This document shows positions 26,734 to 34,771 of a DNA stretch of 64,000 bases, piece after piece; the first letter of the stretch is position 1; each line of letters starts with the position of its first letter. Source of the stretch: Clostridiales bacterium. Its GTDB lineage: Bacteria > Bacillota > Clostridia > Oscillospirales > Oscillospiraceae. Where the stretch lies: assembly GCA_019423635.1 (NCBI GenBank), contig JAHZBA010000008.1, positions 1 through 64,000 of the forward strand, written 5' to 3'. Both the position numbers and the translations under genes were made by a program. The notes below the pieces were generated by a model. That model saw nothing but the letters and a program-made list of their open reading frames with translations. It ran no database searches and was not told the origin of the DNA.

Positions 26734-27912
26734 ATGAGTATCAGAGAAAGACTGTCCGGCAACGAGGCCGTTGCCTATGCCATGAAGCAGATCAACCCCG
26801 ACGTCATGGGCGCGTATCCCATTACCCCCAGCACCGAGATCCCTCAGTATTTCTCCGCCTACGTGGATAACGGCGAGGTGGACACCGATTTCATCGCCGT
26901 GGAGTCCGAGCACTCCGCCATGTCCACCTGCATCGGCGCGGAAGCCGCCGGCTGCCGGGCCATTTCCGCCACCTCCTCCTGCGGCCTGATTTACATGGCC
27001 GAGATGCTGTATGTGGCGGCCTCCGACCGTCTGCCCATCACCCTTGCGGTCAGCTGCCGCGCCCTCAGCGGCCCCATCAACATCAACAACGACCACTCCG
27101 ACGCCATGGCGGTCCGGGATGCCGGCTGGCTGATGCTGTTCGCCGAGACCAACCAGGAGGCCTATGACAACTACCTCCAGGCCATGCGGATCGGCGAGGC
27201 TGTGAGCCTGCCCATCATGATCTGCCAGGACGGCTTCATCACCTCCCACGCCATCGAGAACATCGAGCTGGAGGAGACAGAGGCGGTGCGGAAGTTCGTG
27301 GGCGAGTACAAGCCCGCACACTTCCTCCTGAACAAGGACGAGCCCATGGCCGTGGGTCCCTACTCCACGCCGGTGTACTACATGGAGACCAAGCGGGCGC
27401 AGGCCCAGGCCATGATGGACGCCAAGGACGTCATCAAGAAGGTTGCCGACGAGTTCGCCGCCTGGACGGGCCGTCAGTACGGCCTCATTGAGAAGTACGA
27501 GATGGACGACGCCGAGGAGGCCATCCTCATCATCGGCTCCTCCGCCGGCACGGCCCGGGAGGCCATCAAGCAGCTGCGGGCCCAGGGCAAGAAGGTGGGC
27601 ATGATTAAGATCCGCTCCTTCCGGCCCTTCCCGGCTGAGGAGATTGCGGACGCGCTGAAGAACGTGAAGGCCTTTGCAGCCATGGACAAGGACGACAGCT
27701 TCAACGCCCACTGCGGCCCCATCTTCGCGGAGACCGCCGCCAGCCTCTATGCAGGCGGCATCTCCGGTCCCAAGGGCATCAGCTACATCTACGGTCTGGG
27801 CGGCCGGGACGTCCGCGTGGAGAGCATCCAGCATGTCTTCGCGGACCTGGAAAAGATCGCCGAGACCGGCGACGTGGGCGAGACCTACCGTTACCTGGAC
27901 GTGCGCGAGTAA
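26734..27912 (+). CDS. 2-oxoacid:ferredoxin oxidoreductase, alpha subunit
   Basis: A 392-residue subunit holding the pyrimidine-side TPP contacts and transketolase C-terminal domain. Family landmarks are GNEAVAYAMKQINPDV, AYPITPSTEIPQYFS, VESEHSAMSTCIGAEAAGCRA, and the later GSSAGTAREAIKQLRAQGKKVGMIKIR split over the fold. The N-terminal YPITPST motif contacts the 2-oxo acid carboxylate in related enzymes. RBS GAGGGGG is modest. Confidence 0.95.
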   Translation: MSIRERLSGNEAVAYAMKQINPDVMGAYPITPSTEIPQYFSAYVDNGEVDTDFIAVESEHSAMSTCIGAEAAGCRAISATSSCGLIYMAEMLYVAASDRLPITLAVSCRALSGPININNDHSDAMAVRDAGWLMLFAETNQEAYDNYLQAMRIGEAVSLPIMICQDGFITSHAIENIELEETEAVRKFVGEYKPAHFLLNKDEPMAVGPYSTPVYYMETKRAQAQAMMDAKDVIKKVADEFAAWTGRQYGLIEKYEMDDAEEAILIIGSSAGTAREAIKQLRAQGKKVGMIKIRSFRPFPAEEIADALKNVKAFAAMDKDDSFNAHCGPIFAETAASLYAGGISGPKGISYIYGLGGRDVRVESIQHVFADLEKIAETGDVGETYRYLDVRE

Positions 27913-27928
27913 GGAGGGAGGAGTCAAA

Positions 27929-28861
27929 ATGGCCTATAATCTGAAAGAAAATGTAATGAAGGAAGACCGCTTTACCGGCGGTCACCGGATGTGTGCGGGC
28001 TGCGGCTGCCCCATCGCCGTTCGGACGGTGCTGCGGGCTCTGGAGCCGGAGGACCACGCGGTGGTCTGCTCCGCCACCTGCTGCCTGGAGGTCTCCTCCT
28101 TCATGTACCCCTATACGTCCTACAAGGACAGCTTCATTCACAACGCCTTTGAGAACGCCGCGGCGACCCTCTCCGGCGTGGAGACCGCTTACCACGCCAT
28201 GAAGAAGCGGGGCAAGATCGACGCGACCTACAAGTTCATTGCCTTCGGCGGCGACGGCGGCACCTACGACATCGGCTTCCAGAGCCTCAGCGGCGCCATG
28301 GAGCGGGGACACGACATGGTGTATGTCTGCTACGACAACGAGGCGTACATGAACACGGGCATCCAGCGTTCCTCCTCCACCCCCCACTTCGCCGATACCA
28401 CCACCACGCCGGTGGGCAAGGTGGTGCCCGGCAAGCCCCAGCAGAAGAAGAACCTGACGAAGATCATGGTGGCCCACGGGATTCCGTATGTTGCCCAGAC
28501 CACCTTTATCGGGAACTTCAAGGACATTACGGAGAAGGCCCACAAGGCCATCTACACCCCCGGCGCGGCCTTCCTGAACGTGATGGCTCCCTGCCCCCGG
28601 GGCTGGCGGTATCCCAGCGAGAAGATGATGGAGATCACCAAGCTGGCGGTAGAGACCTGCGTGTGGCCCCTGTACGAGGTGGTCGAGGGCAAGTACATCC
28701 TCAGCTACAAGCCGAAGAACAAGCTGCCGGTGGAGGAGTATCTGAAGGCCCAGGGCCGCTTCGCCCACATGTTCAAGCCCGGCAACGAGTGGATGATCGA
28801 AGAGGTCCAGAAGGAAGTCGATAAGAACTGGGAGGATCTGCTTAAGCTCTGCGAGCTGTAA
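27929..28861 (+). CDS. 2-oxoacid:ferredoxin oxidoreductase, beta subunit (TPP-binding)
   Basis: A 310-residue TPP-diphosphate-binding subunit with an iron-sulfur cluster. Conserved cysteines occur in HRMCAGCGCP and CSATCC; the TPP/Mg motif is GDGGTYDIGFQSLSGAMERG followed by YDNEAYMNTGIQRS. ATG 27929 follows AAGGAGGGAGG. Last gene of the cluster, followed by a strong terminator. Confidence 0.95.
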   Translation: MAYNLKENVMKEDRFTGGHRMCAGCGCPIAVRTVLRALEPEDHAVVCSATCCLEVSSFMYPYTSYKDSFIHNAFENAAATLSGVETAYHAMKKRGKIDATYKFIAFGGDGGTYDIGFQSLSGAMERGHDMVYVCYDNEAYMNTGIQRSSSTPHFADTTTTPVGKVVPGKPQQKKNLTKIMVAHGIPYVAQTTFIGNFKDITEKAHKAIYTPGAAFLNVMAPCPRGWRYPSEKMMEITKLAVETCVWPLYEVVEGKYILSYKPKNKLPVEEYLKAQGRFAHMFKPGNEWMIEEVQKEVDKNWEDLLKLCEL

Positions 28862-28896
28862 AAAGTATTATCGTTTTACCTCCTGACTCTCTCAAA

Positions 28897-28941
28897 GACC
28901 GCCAGGAGCCCGAAGTTCGGGCTCCTGGCGGTCAGTTTTAT
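28897..28941 (+). terminator. Terminator of the oxidoreductase operon
   Basis: A 16-bp perfect stem (28897-28912 with 28918-28933, loop AAGTT) beginning GACCGCCAGG and ending CCTGGCGGTC, followed by AGTTTTATT. Confidence 0.88.
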
Positions 28942-28949
28942 TGGGTTCA

Positions 28950-29193
28950 AAAACCACAGGCTTAGTTGGTGGAGGTATCCCGTAAAAAAGCTTTAGCTTC
29001 AAGCTGCGAGCAAAGCGAGTTGACAAGAAGCCAATTGGCAGCTACACAAAGACTTTTGAAAGAAGATAAGTTGCCCGTTTACGGGCGGCGGGGCAAGAGA
29101 TGCAGGCGAAAGACATTCGATGCGCCTTGAGAGGCCCGCCGGTATCAGGCCCTTCTGGGGTCTATTCAAGCCTCCGGCTTAGCCGGAGGTTTT
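28950..29193. other. Unassigned intergenic segment ending in a hairpin; possible repeat or gene remnant
   Basis: No intact gene. Translation shows short open stretches in several frames (for example SYTKTFERR then a stop, and KRCRRKTFDAP in another frame), as in a decayed coding sequence or a dispersed repeat. It ends with a clean hairpin, CCTCCGGC/GCCGGAGG (29171-29189), plus TTTT, a plus-strand terminator with no gene to serve. It has a different texture from its neighbours. Confidence 0.35.
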
Positions 29194-29234
29194 GACTATG
29201 CGGGGACAGGCCGGCATCTGACGGATGCGGCACG

Positions 29235-30020
29235 TTATTTTGCGATAATGAGGGGGAGATGCAGACGATCAAATTCGGCGACCTGCTCTGGGGTGATGCC
29301 GCTGTCTGTGATGAAGGTATCAATCCGTGCCGGGGGGAGAAAGGCCCGGCCGACCCGTTTTCCGAGCTTGGAGCTGTCAAGAAGTGCAATGCAGCGCTCG
29401 GCGTTGTCGATGTAGGAGAGTTTTGCGTCAATGGAGAGGTAGTCTGTGTTGCAAAGACCGGCGGTAAAATCAAAGGCATTTGCGGAGACAAAGGCCAAGT
29501 CATAGTGGAAAGAGGAAATGGCGCGGCAGGTGTCAGTCCCCTCCGTGGAGTTCTGTGCAAGATATACGGTGCCACCAGCAAAGAAGATATTCAACTTGGG
29601 GTGCGCGGAGAGGTAGGCGGGGATAAAGAGGTTGTTGGTCACCAGAGTAATGTCCTCTTTTTCTTGCAGGATTTTGCCAAGCTCCAGAGTGGTGGTACTG
29701 GAATCTATGCCGATGATGGTTCCCGGGGAGATCAGGCTTAGGGCGGAGCGGGCGATTTGGGTTTTCTCATAGTGGCGCAGGGAGTAGCGCTGGAAGAGCG
29801 CGACGTCAAAAGAGGGATCTTCGTTGAGGGAGTAGTGGCCGGCGCTGCTGCGCAGAACCATCTTGGTGCCTAAGAGATAGTTGAGATCTCTGCGGACGGT
29901 GACCTCCGAGACGCCGAGGAAGACGGCGAGCTCTTCAACCGTTACGTTAGAGCGGCTGTGCATGTATTCCAGCTCTCGCTCGTTTCTGCGCTTGATTTCA
30001 AAAATGGGTGTTCTGGCCAT
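29235..30020 (-). CDS. DeoR/GlpR family transcriptional regulator
   Basis: A 261-residue sugar-phosphate-responsive repressor. The N-terminal DeoR helix-turn-helix is VTVEELAVFLGVSEVTVRRDLNYL; the C-terminal sensor domain has IGIDSSTTTLELGKIL, TLVTNNLFIPAYL, IFFAGGTVY and CIALLDSSKLGKR, matching the ISOCOT-like fold. The start at 30020 follows AGGAGG. It is divergent from the nucleoside operon and probably represses it, with a sugar phosphate from nucleoside breakdown as the inducer (inference from position). Confidence 0.92.
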   Translation of the reverse strand: MARTPIFEIKRRNERELEYMHSRSNVTVEELAVFLGVSEVTVRRDLNYLLGTKMVLRSSAGHYSLNEDPSFDVALFQRYSLRHYEKTQIARSALSLISPGTIIGIDSSTTTLELGKILQEKEDITLVTNNLFIPAYLSAHPKLNIFFAGGTVYLAQNSTEGTDTCRAISSFHYDLAFVSANAFDFTAGLCNTDYLSIDAKLSYIDNAERCIALLDSSKLGKRVGRAFLPPARIDTFITDSGITPEQVAEFDRLHLPLIIAK

Positions 30021-30152
30021 GGGAGAACCTCCTGTATGATGGGAATTTATGAGATAAAAATCATATCGAACCAATTGTTTTTATTATTATACGATACTTT
30101 TGGTAAAAACACCAGAAATATCTCCGGGATTTTGTGAGAAAAATTTGTTGAT

Positions 30153-30180
30153 TTGTCGGGACCTTTGTGATATATATGAT
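30153..30180 (+). promoter_or_regulatory. Candidate promoter of the nucleoside operon
   Basis: TTGTCG (30153-30158), 16-bp spacer, TATGAT (30175-30180). The whole divergent gap 30021-30313 is markedly AT-rich compared with the rest of the window and contains repeated ATGAT/ATGATAA words, which could be DeoR half-sites. On the minus strand a TATAAT (complement of 30086-30091) could serve the regulator. Confidence 0.35.
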
Positions 30181-30313
30181 AATAATAAGAAATTAAATGA
30201 AATATTTATCTTAAAAAAGAAATGAAATGATAAAAATGGAAAAGCAACCAGACTTTTCCCGGGCTAGAGGAGGTAATTAATCAATAACGCTGTATAACGA
30301 GTGGAGGGCGAAA

Positions 30314-31627
30314 ATGCGCATTTACGACATCATTGAAAAGAAGATCTGCCGCAAACAGCTGAGCAGGGAGGAGCTGCAATTTTTTGTGGAGGAGCTTTGC
30401 AGCGGAAGCCTTCCTGATTATCAGGCCTCTGCACTGATTATGGCCATGTTTCTGAATGGAATGAGCGCGCAGGAGACGGCGGAGTTGACCTCTGCAATGG
30501 CGGCCTCCGGAGAGACGATTGATTTGTCCGGGATCGAGGGGATCAAGGTGGATAAACACTCAACCGGCGGGATTGGGGACAAGACCACGCTGGTGATTGG
30601 CCCGGTGGTTGCAGCCTGTGGAGGAAAGATGGCGAAGATGTCCGGCCGGGGGCTGGGCACGGCCGGGGGGACCATTGATAAGCTGGAGTCCATCCCGGGA
30701 TTCCGCATCGCCCTGACGAAGGAACAGTTTATTCAGTATGTCAATGAGATCGGGATGGCGGTGACGGGACAGACGGCCAATGTCGCCCCTGCGGATAAGA
30801 AGATCTATGCGCTGCGGGATGTGATAGCAACAGTTTCCAGCATACCACTGATTGCCAGCAGCGTCATGAGCAAGAAGCTGGCGTCGGGAGCGGACAAGCT
30901 GGTGTTGGATGTTAAGATGGGCAGCGGCGCCTTTGTCAAGGACTTGGATGGCGCCAGGGAGCTGGCTCGGACCATGGTGGACATCGGAGAGCGGAACGGC
31001 CGGGAGACCGTGGCGTTCATTACGAATATGGATCGGCCTCTGGGAAGGAATGTAGGGAATCTGTTGGAAGTACAGGAGGCCGCGCAGACGCTGCGGGGCG
31101 AGGGCCCGGATGACCTGGTGGAGGTTTGCCTCTGCCTTGCGGCGCAGATGCTGTCGCTTGCAGGACGGGGAAGCTATGAGGCGTGCCTGAAGCAGGCAGA
31201 TGCTGCGCTGAAAAATGGAAGCGCCTTCCGGATTTTCCGGCGCTTTATTGAGACTCAGGGTGGAATCTTCGATGTGCTGGACCATCCGGAGCGCTATTAT
31301 CCCGTTCCGGCCAGCACCGCGATTTATGCACAGCGCTCCGGATATGCTGCGGTCGTTTCTGCAGAGGAGATTGGCCGGGCGGCTATGATGCTGGGCGCCG
31401 GCCGCGAGACGAAGGAATCCCAGATTGATTACACGGCAGGAATCGTTTTCCAAAAGAACTGTGGAGAGCATGTGGAAGTTGGCGAAGAGCTGTGCCGGCT
31501 GTATGCGCAAGACGAGAGTCGTTTTCCGGAGGCAGTAGAGGTGCTGAAGCGCACGCTGCTTGTCACCGACGAAAAGCCGGAAGTGCTTCCGCTGATCTAT
31601 GAGAAGGTCACAAAACACCGGAGTTAA
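30314..31627 (+). CDS. pdp: Pyrimidine-nucleoside phosphorylase
   Basis: A 437-residue enzyme that splits uridine, deoxyuridine or thymidine with phosphate into base plus (deoxy)ribose-1-phosphate. The family phosphate/nucleoside site is VDKHSTGGIGDKTTL, followed by CGGKMAKMSGRGLGTAGGTIDKLE; ASKK-type VMSKKLASGADKLVLDVKMGSGAF is also typical of DeoA/Pdp. Length matches Pdp (about 433-437). RBS GTGGAGGG. First gene of the nucleoside operon; family members also accept 5'-deoxy-pyrimidine nucleosides, which matters for the isomerase and aldolase downstream. Confidence 0.93.
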   Translation: MRIYDIIEKKICRKQLSREELQFFVEELCSGSLPDYQASALIMAMFLNGMSAQETAELTSAMAASGETIDLSGIEGIKVDKHSTGGIGDKTTLVIGPVVAACGGKMAKMSGRGLGTAGGTIDKLESIPGFRIALTKEQFIQYVNEIGMAVTGQTANVAPADKKIYALRDVIATVSSIPLIASSVMSKKLASGADKLVLDVKMGSGAFVKDLDGARELARTMVDIGERNGRETVAFITNMDRPLGRNVGNLLEVQEAAQTLRGEGPDDLVEVCLCLAAQMLSLAGRGSYEACLKQADAALKNGSAFRIFRRFIETQGGIFDVLDHPERYYPVPASTAIYAQRSGYAAVVSAEEIGRAAMMLGAGRETKESQIDYTAGIVFQKNCGEHVEVGEELCRLYAQDESRFPEAVEVLKRTLLVTDEKPEVLPLIYEKVTKHRS

Positions 31628-31909
31628 CAACAGTTGCGACCTGCAGCCTGTGCGGGACGAGGCGAAATTGGTTTTAGAATGTTTGTAATTTCCACGAAAT
31701 GGAAGATCAAAGGGGACGAGGATGGGAATTGCAAGGCAAGGCGGGGAATGCAGCCAGGCAAACGGTTGTCAAGGGCGCACACAGCCATGCAATTCCCGGA
31801 CCGCTGAACATGTTCAGCATTTGGGAAGATTACTCTATATGGCAGCCGTTGCAGAGATCAACGGGTTGGGCTGTTGTTGAGGAAGACAATGCGATAACAG
31901 GAGGAGACT
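31628..31909 (+). other. Intergenic region without a supported gene
   Basis: The 282 bases contain no clear terminator or consensus promoter. A weak open frame (31699-31941) has no RBS and overlaps the next gene. Short repeated words (GGGAATTGCA and TGCAATTCCC, around 31721 and 31788) are exact inverted copies and could pair in the mRNA over about 75 bases. Confidence 0.4.
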
Positions 31910-32704
31910 ATGGAAAAGAATGTGGTTTGTCAGGCAGTTGATTACACAGGCAAGGTCGTTGTTGTGACCGGGGCCGCATCGGGCGCAGGTGTGGGAATTG
32001 CTAAGCGCTTTGCAGAAGCTGGCGCCAATGTGGTCATCACCTATCACAGCAACCGGGACGCCGCTGCAGAGCGTGTGGCGGAGATGGAGAAGCTGGGGGT
32101 GCGCTCCGGAGCGTATCACATGGATCAGCGGGACATTGCCTCGATTGATGGGACGATTACCACTGTCAAAAAGGACTTCGGTCGGCTGGATGTGGTTGTA
32201 AACAACGCGGGAATCTATCCCCATCAGAAGAACCTGGAGATGACCCAGGAGGAATGGGACGATATGCAAAACAGCAACACCCGCGGTGTCTTCTTTGTCT
32301 GTCAGGCGGCGGCAAAGGTGATGAAAGAGCAAAAAGAGGGAGGAGCCATCGTCAATATCTCCTCCATCAATGCGGATCGTCCCAGCGATACGCTGGTGCA
32401 TTACGGTACCTCCAAGGCGGCCGTGGAGTTTTTGACCCGGGGTCTTGCCCACGACTGGGGCAAGTACGGAATTCGCGTGAACTGCATTGCGCCGGGTTTG
32501 ATTGATAACCCCATGCTGGACACTTGGGTGCCGGGTTGGCGGAAGAGCTATTGCGAGCGGGCCCCTCTGGGTCGGCTGGTCTCCCCGCAAGATTTGGGAG
32601 ATGCCGCCATCTTCCTTGGTTCTCCGCTGGCCAGTTTTATCACCGGCCAGATTCTGACGGTGGACGGCGGCGTGCTACTGGCACCTGCGTTTTTCTGGGA
32701 TTGA
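31910..32704 (+). CDS. SDR family NAD(P)-dependent oxidoreductase
   Basis: A 264-residue classical short-chain dehydrogenase. The cofactor loop is VVTGAASGAGVGIAKRF, the NNAG motif VVNNAGIYP, catalytic Ser in NISSINADRP and YxxxK in HYGTSKAAVEFL; the C-terminus LTVDGGVLL is typical. RBS ACAGGAGGAG. The second SDR gene follows 39 bases later. In a nucleoside operon the substrate could be a sugar or the aldehyde produced by the aldolase, but family membership does not tell. Confidence 0.88.
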   Translation: MEKNVVCQAVDYTGKVVVVTGAASGAGVGIAKRFAEAGANVVITYHSNRDAAAERVAEMEKLGVRSGAYHMDQRDIASIDGTITTVKKDFGRLDVVVNNAGIYPHQKNLEMTQEEWDDMQNSNTRGVFFVCQAAAKVMKEQKEGGAIVNISSINADRPSDTLVHYGTSKAAVEFLTRGLAHDWGKYGIRVNCIAPGLIDNPMLDTWVPGWRKSYCERAPLGRLVSPQDLGDAAIFLGSPLASFITGQILTVDGGVLLAPAFFWD

Positions 32705-32743
32705 GGTCTCACAGGGAATCTTAAATACTAAGGAGGAGAAAAA

Positions 32744-33535
32744 GTGGTTAGTTTTGAGGATCGTGTCGTTTATATCTCCGGCGGTTCCTGCATGATGGCG
32801 CGGGGAACGGCAAGAGCATTTTTGGAAGCTGGGGCGAAGGTAGTGCTGGGAGATCTCCGGCAGGACCTGTTGAATGAGGCTAAGGCGGATCTGGTCAGCC
32901 AGGGCTTTGACGGGAACCGGATTTCCACGAGCCTGCTGGATCTGACCAAGCACAGCACGGTGAAAACAACCTTTGACGACGCGGAGAGAGCCTTTGGGAA
33001 GGTCGATGTTCTGGTGAATATTGCCGGCGTCATTATCGGTTACTACAAATTGACAGAGATGCGGGAAGAGGACTGGGATTTGACCTTTGAGGTGAATGTA
33101 AAGGGTCTGACGCAGATGTGCTGCGAATTTGTGCGGAGACGCAGGGCGGTACATGCGCCAGGCAGCATCGTCAATGTGTCCTCTAACGCGGCAAAGGTGT
33201 GCTTCGGGGATATGGCGGATTACAACGCCTCCAAGGCGGCCGTCATGAATTTGACGCAGAGCATGGCGCTGGAGTGGTCGCCGGACTCCATCAACGTGAA
33301 CGCCGTCTGCCCCGGCGCGGTGGATACGGCAATGCTCCGCAAGTGTATGGAGGAGTCCAAGCGGCTCTACGGAGGTGATATCGAGGAGATGCGGAAGACT
33401 TGGGGGCCGCCGCAGCTGGGACGGTTGATTCAGCCCTACGAGGTGGGCTGTGTCATTCGCTTCCTCGCCAGTGACGATGCGGCGATTATTCGTGGTCAGG
33501 CCATTTCTGTGGATGCAGGAAATACGCGCTGGTAA
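32744..33535 (+). CDS. SDR family oxidoreductase (second of pair)
   Basis: A 263-residue short-chain dehydrogenase starting with GTG after AAGGAGGAG. The N-terminal loop YISGGSCMMARGTARAF departs from the usual TGxxxGxG: it reads SGGSCMMARG, which may change cofactor use. NIAGV replaces NNAG, and the catalytic NVSSNAAK and DYNASKAAV (YxxxK) are intact; the end ISVDAGNTRW is family-like. It is clearly divergent from the first SDR, not a recent duplicate. Function in the operon is unknown. Confidence 0.85.
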   Translation: MVSFEDRVVYISGGSCMMARGTARAFLEAGAKVVLGDLRQDLLNEAKADLVSQGFDGNRISTSLLDLTKHSTVKTTFDDAERAFGKVDVLVNIAGVIIGYYKLTEMREEDWDLTFEVNVKGLTQMCCEFVRRRRAVHAPGSIVNVSSNAAKVCFGDMADYNASKAAVMNLTQSMALEWSPDSINVNAVCPGAVDTAMLRKCMEESKRLYGGDIEEMRKTWGPPQLGRLIQPYEVGCVIRFLASDDAAIIRGQAISVDAGNTRW

Positions 33536-33592
33536 TGGCTGCCGACGGCAGCGCCATTTCAAATTCAATTTAAAATGATGGAGGATCAAAAC

Positions 33593-34666
33593 ATGAAAAA
33601 GACGGTTTCTCTCTTGCTGGTACTTGTCATGCTGCTGGCTCTTTCCGCTTGTGGCGGACAGAACGAGCCCCCTGCTCCTGCCGAGGAGGATGAGGGCGGC
33701 TATCAGATCGCGCTGATCTGCAACCAGAAGTCCGGAGATCTCGGGCCGATTGACTCGATGTTTGCCGGTGCTAAACGGGCTGAGGAGGATTTCGGCGTCA
33801 GCGTGAAAACACTGGAGGTCACGGACGCCGCGTCCTACGAAGAGGAGATCCGCGCCATGGCTAAGGAGGGCTATGATCTGATTCTCACCACGTTTTCTCC
33901 CATGGCGGAAGCGACCAAGGCCGTAGCCGCCGACTATCCTGATGTCAAGTTCTGCGCCATCTTCCAGAACATCAATGTGGACGGCGCCTCCTATCCCAAT
34001 GTCTGGGATACGGAGTATCGCGGCGAGGAGTGTACCTTCGTCACCGGCGTGATTGCAGCAACGCTCTCTGAGAGCGGCATCCTCGGCTATATCTCCGGCG
34101 ACCAGTCTGCAGGCGTGTGCGAAGCGTGCTCCGGCTTCATGCAGGGCGCTTATTACGCGAACCCGGATATTGACGTGAAGTTTATGAGCGTGGACAGCTA
34201 TGAGGACCCCGCTAAGGCCAAAGAGATCGCCAACGCCATGATTTCCGAGGGTGTGGATGCCTTCCAGACCGACTGCGGCAGCAGCCAGCTGGGAGTGATT
34301 GAGGCGGCCAGCGAGGGCAGCGTCTATGTCTCCGGCGACGTTAGCGACAATTCGGCGATGCACCCCAATGGCTTCTTCTCCTATATGGGAATCAATTTTG
34401 GCGAAAATGTGTATTTGGCCGTAAAGAACCTGGTGGAGGGCACCTATCCCGGAGGGGAGCATGGCTACATGAACATTGCTTCCGGCACTTACTTTGTTGA
34501 CACCACCCTGCTGGATACCCTGGCAGAGAATCTGCCGGAGAAAGCCGAGACCATTCGGGCGGCGAAGGCGGCCGGTGAGGCAACGATTGCCGGAATTAAG
34601 GACGGCTCTATTGAGGTTGTTCATGATATTGAACAGCCCAGCTTGGAGCGGGTGAAGAACTATTGA
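33593..34666 (+). CDS. BMP family ABC transporter substrate-binding lipoprotein (nucleoside receptor)
   Basis: A 357-residue lipoprotein receptor for the importer encoded downstream. The signal ends in lipobox LSAC with Cys20. The Bmp/PnrA fold is seen in IALICNQKSGDLGPIDSMF, KEGYDLILTTF, GEECTFVTGVIAATLS and VDAFQTDCGSSQLGVIEAAS. PnrA-like BMP proteins bind purine and pyrimidine nucleosides, which agrees with the phosphorylase in the same operon. RBS GGAGG at 33580; the earlier in-frame ATG overlaps it. Confidence 0.92.
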   Translation: MKKTVSLLLVLVMLLALSACGGQNEPPAPAEEDEGGYQIALICNQKSGDLGPIDSMFAGAKRAEEDFGVSVKTLEVTDAASYEEEIRAMAKEGYDLILTTFSPMAEATKAVAADYPDVKFCAIFQNINVDGASYPNVWDTEYRGEECTFVTGVIAATLSESGILGYISGDQSAGVCEACSGFMQGAYYANPDIDVKFMSVDSYEDPAKAKEIANAMISEGVDAFQTDCGSSQLGVIEAASEGSVYVSGDVSDNSAMHPNGFFSYMGINFGENVYLAVKNLVEGTYPGGEHGYMNIASGTYFVDTTLLDTLAENLPEKAETIRAAKAAGEATIAGIKDGSIEVVHDIEQPSLERVKNY

Positions 34667-34706
34667 TCCCGCGAAAGACCCTGAGAGCTGGAAATATGTA
34701 AGTCTT

Positions 34707-34750
34707 GGGGCGCAGGCACATCTCCGTAGGCCTGCGCCCCGGTCCTGTTT
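34707..34750 (+). terminator. Hairpin after the receptor gene (attenuator)
   Basis: An 11-bp perfect stem (GGGGCGCAGGC / GCCTGCGCCCC, 12-base loop) is followed by GGTCCTGTTTTG. Probably a partial terminator giving more receptor than transporter core. Confidence 0.6.
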
Positions 34751-34771
34751 TGAGAGGGGGTCAGAAATACG

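Noticed and set aside
31699..31941. Eighty-codon open frame before the first SDR gene
   Set aside because: No RBS, no conserved motif, and it runs into the start of the SDR gene in another frame.
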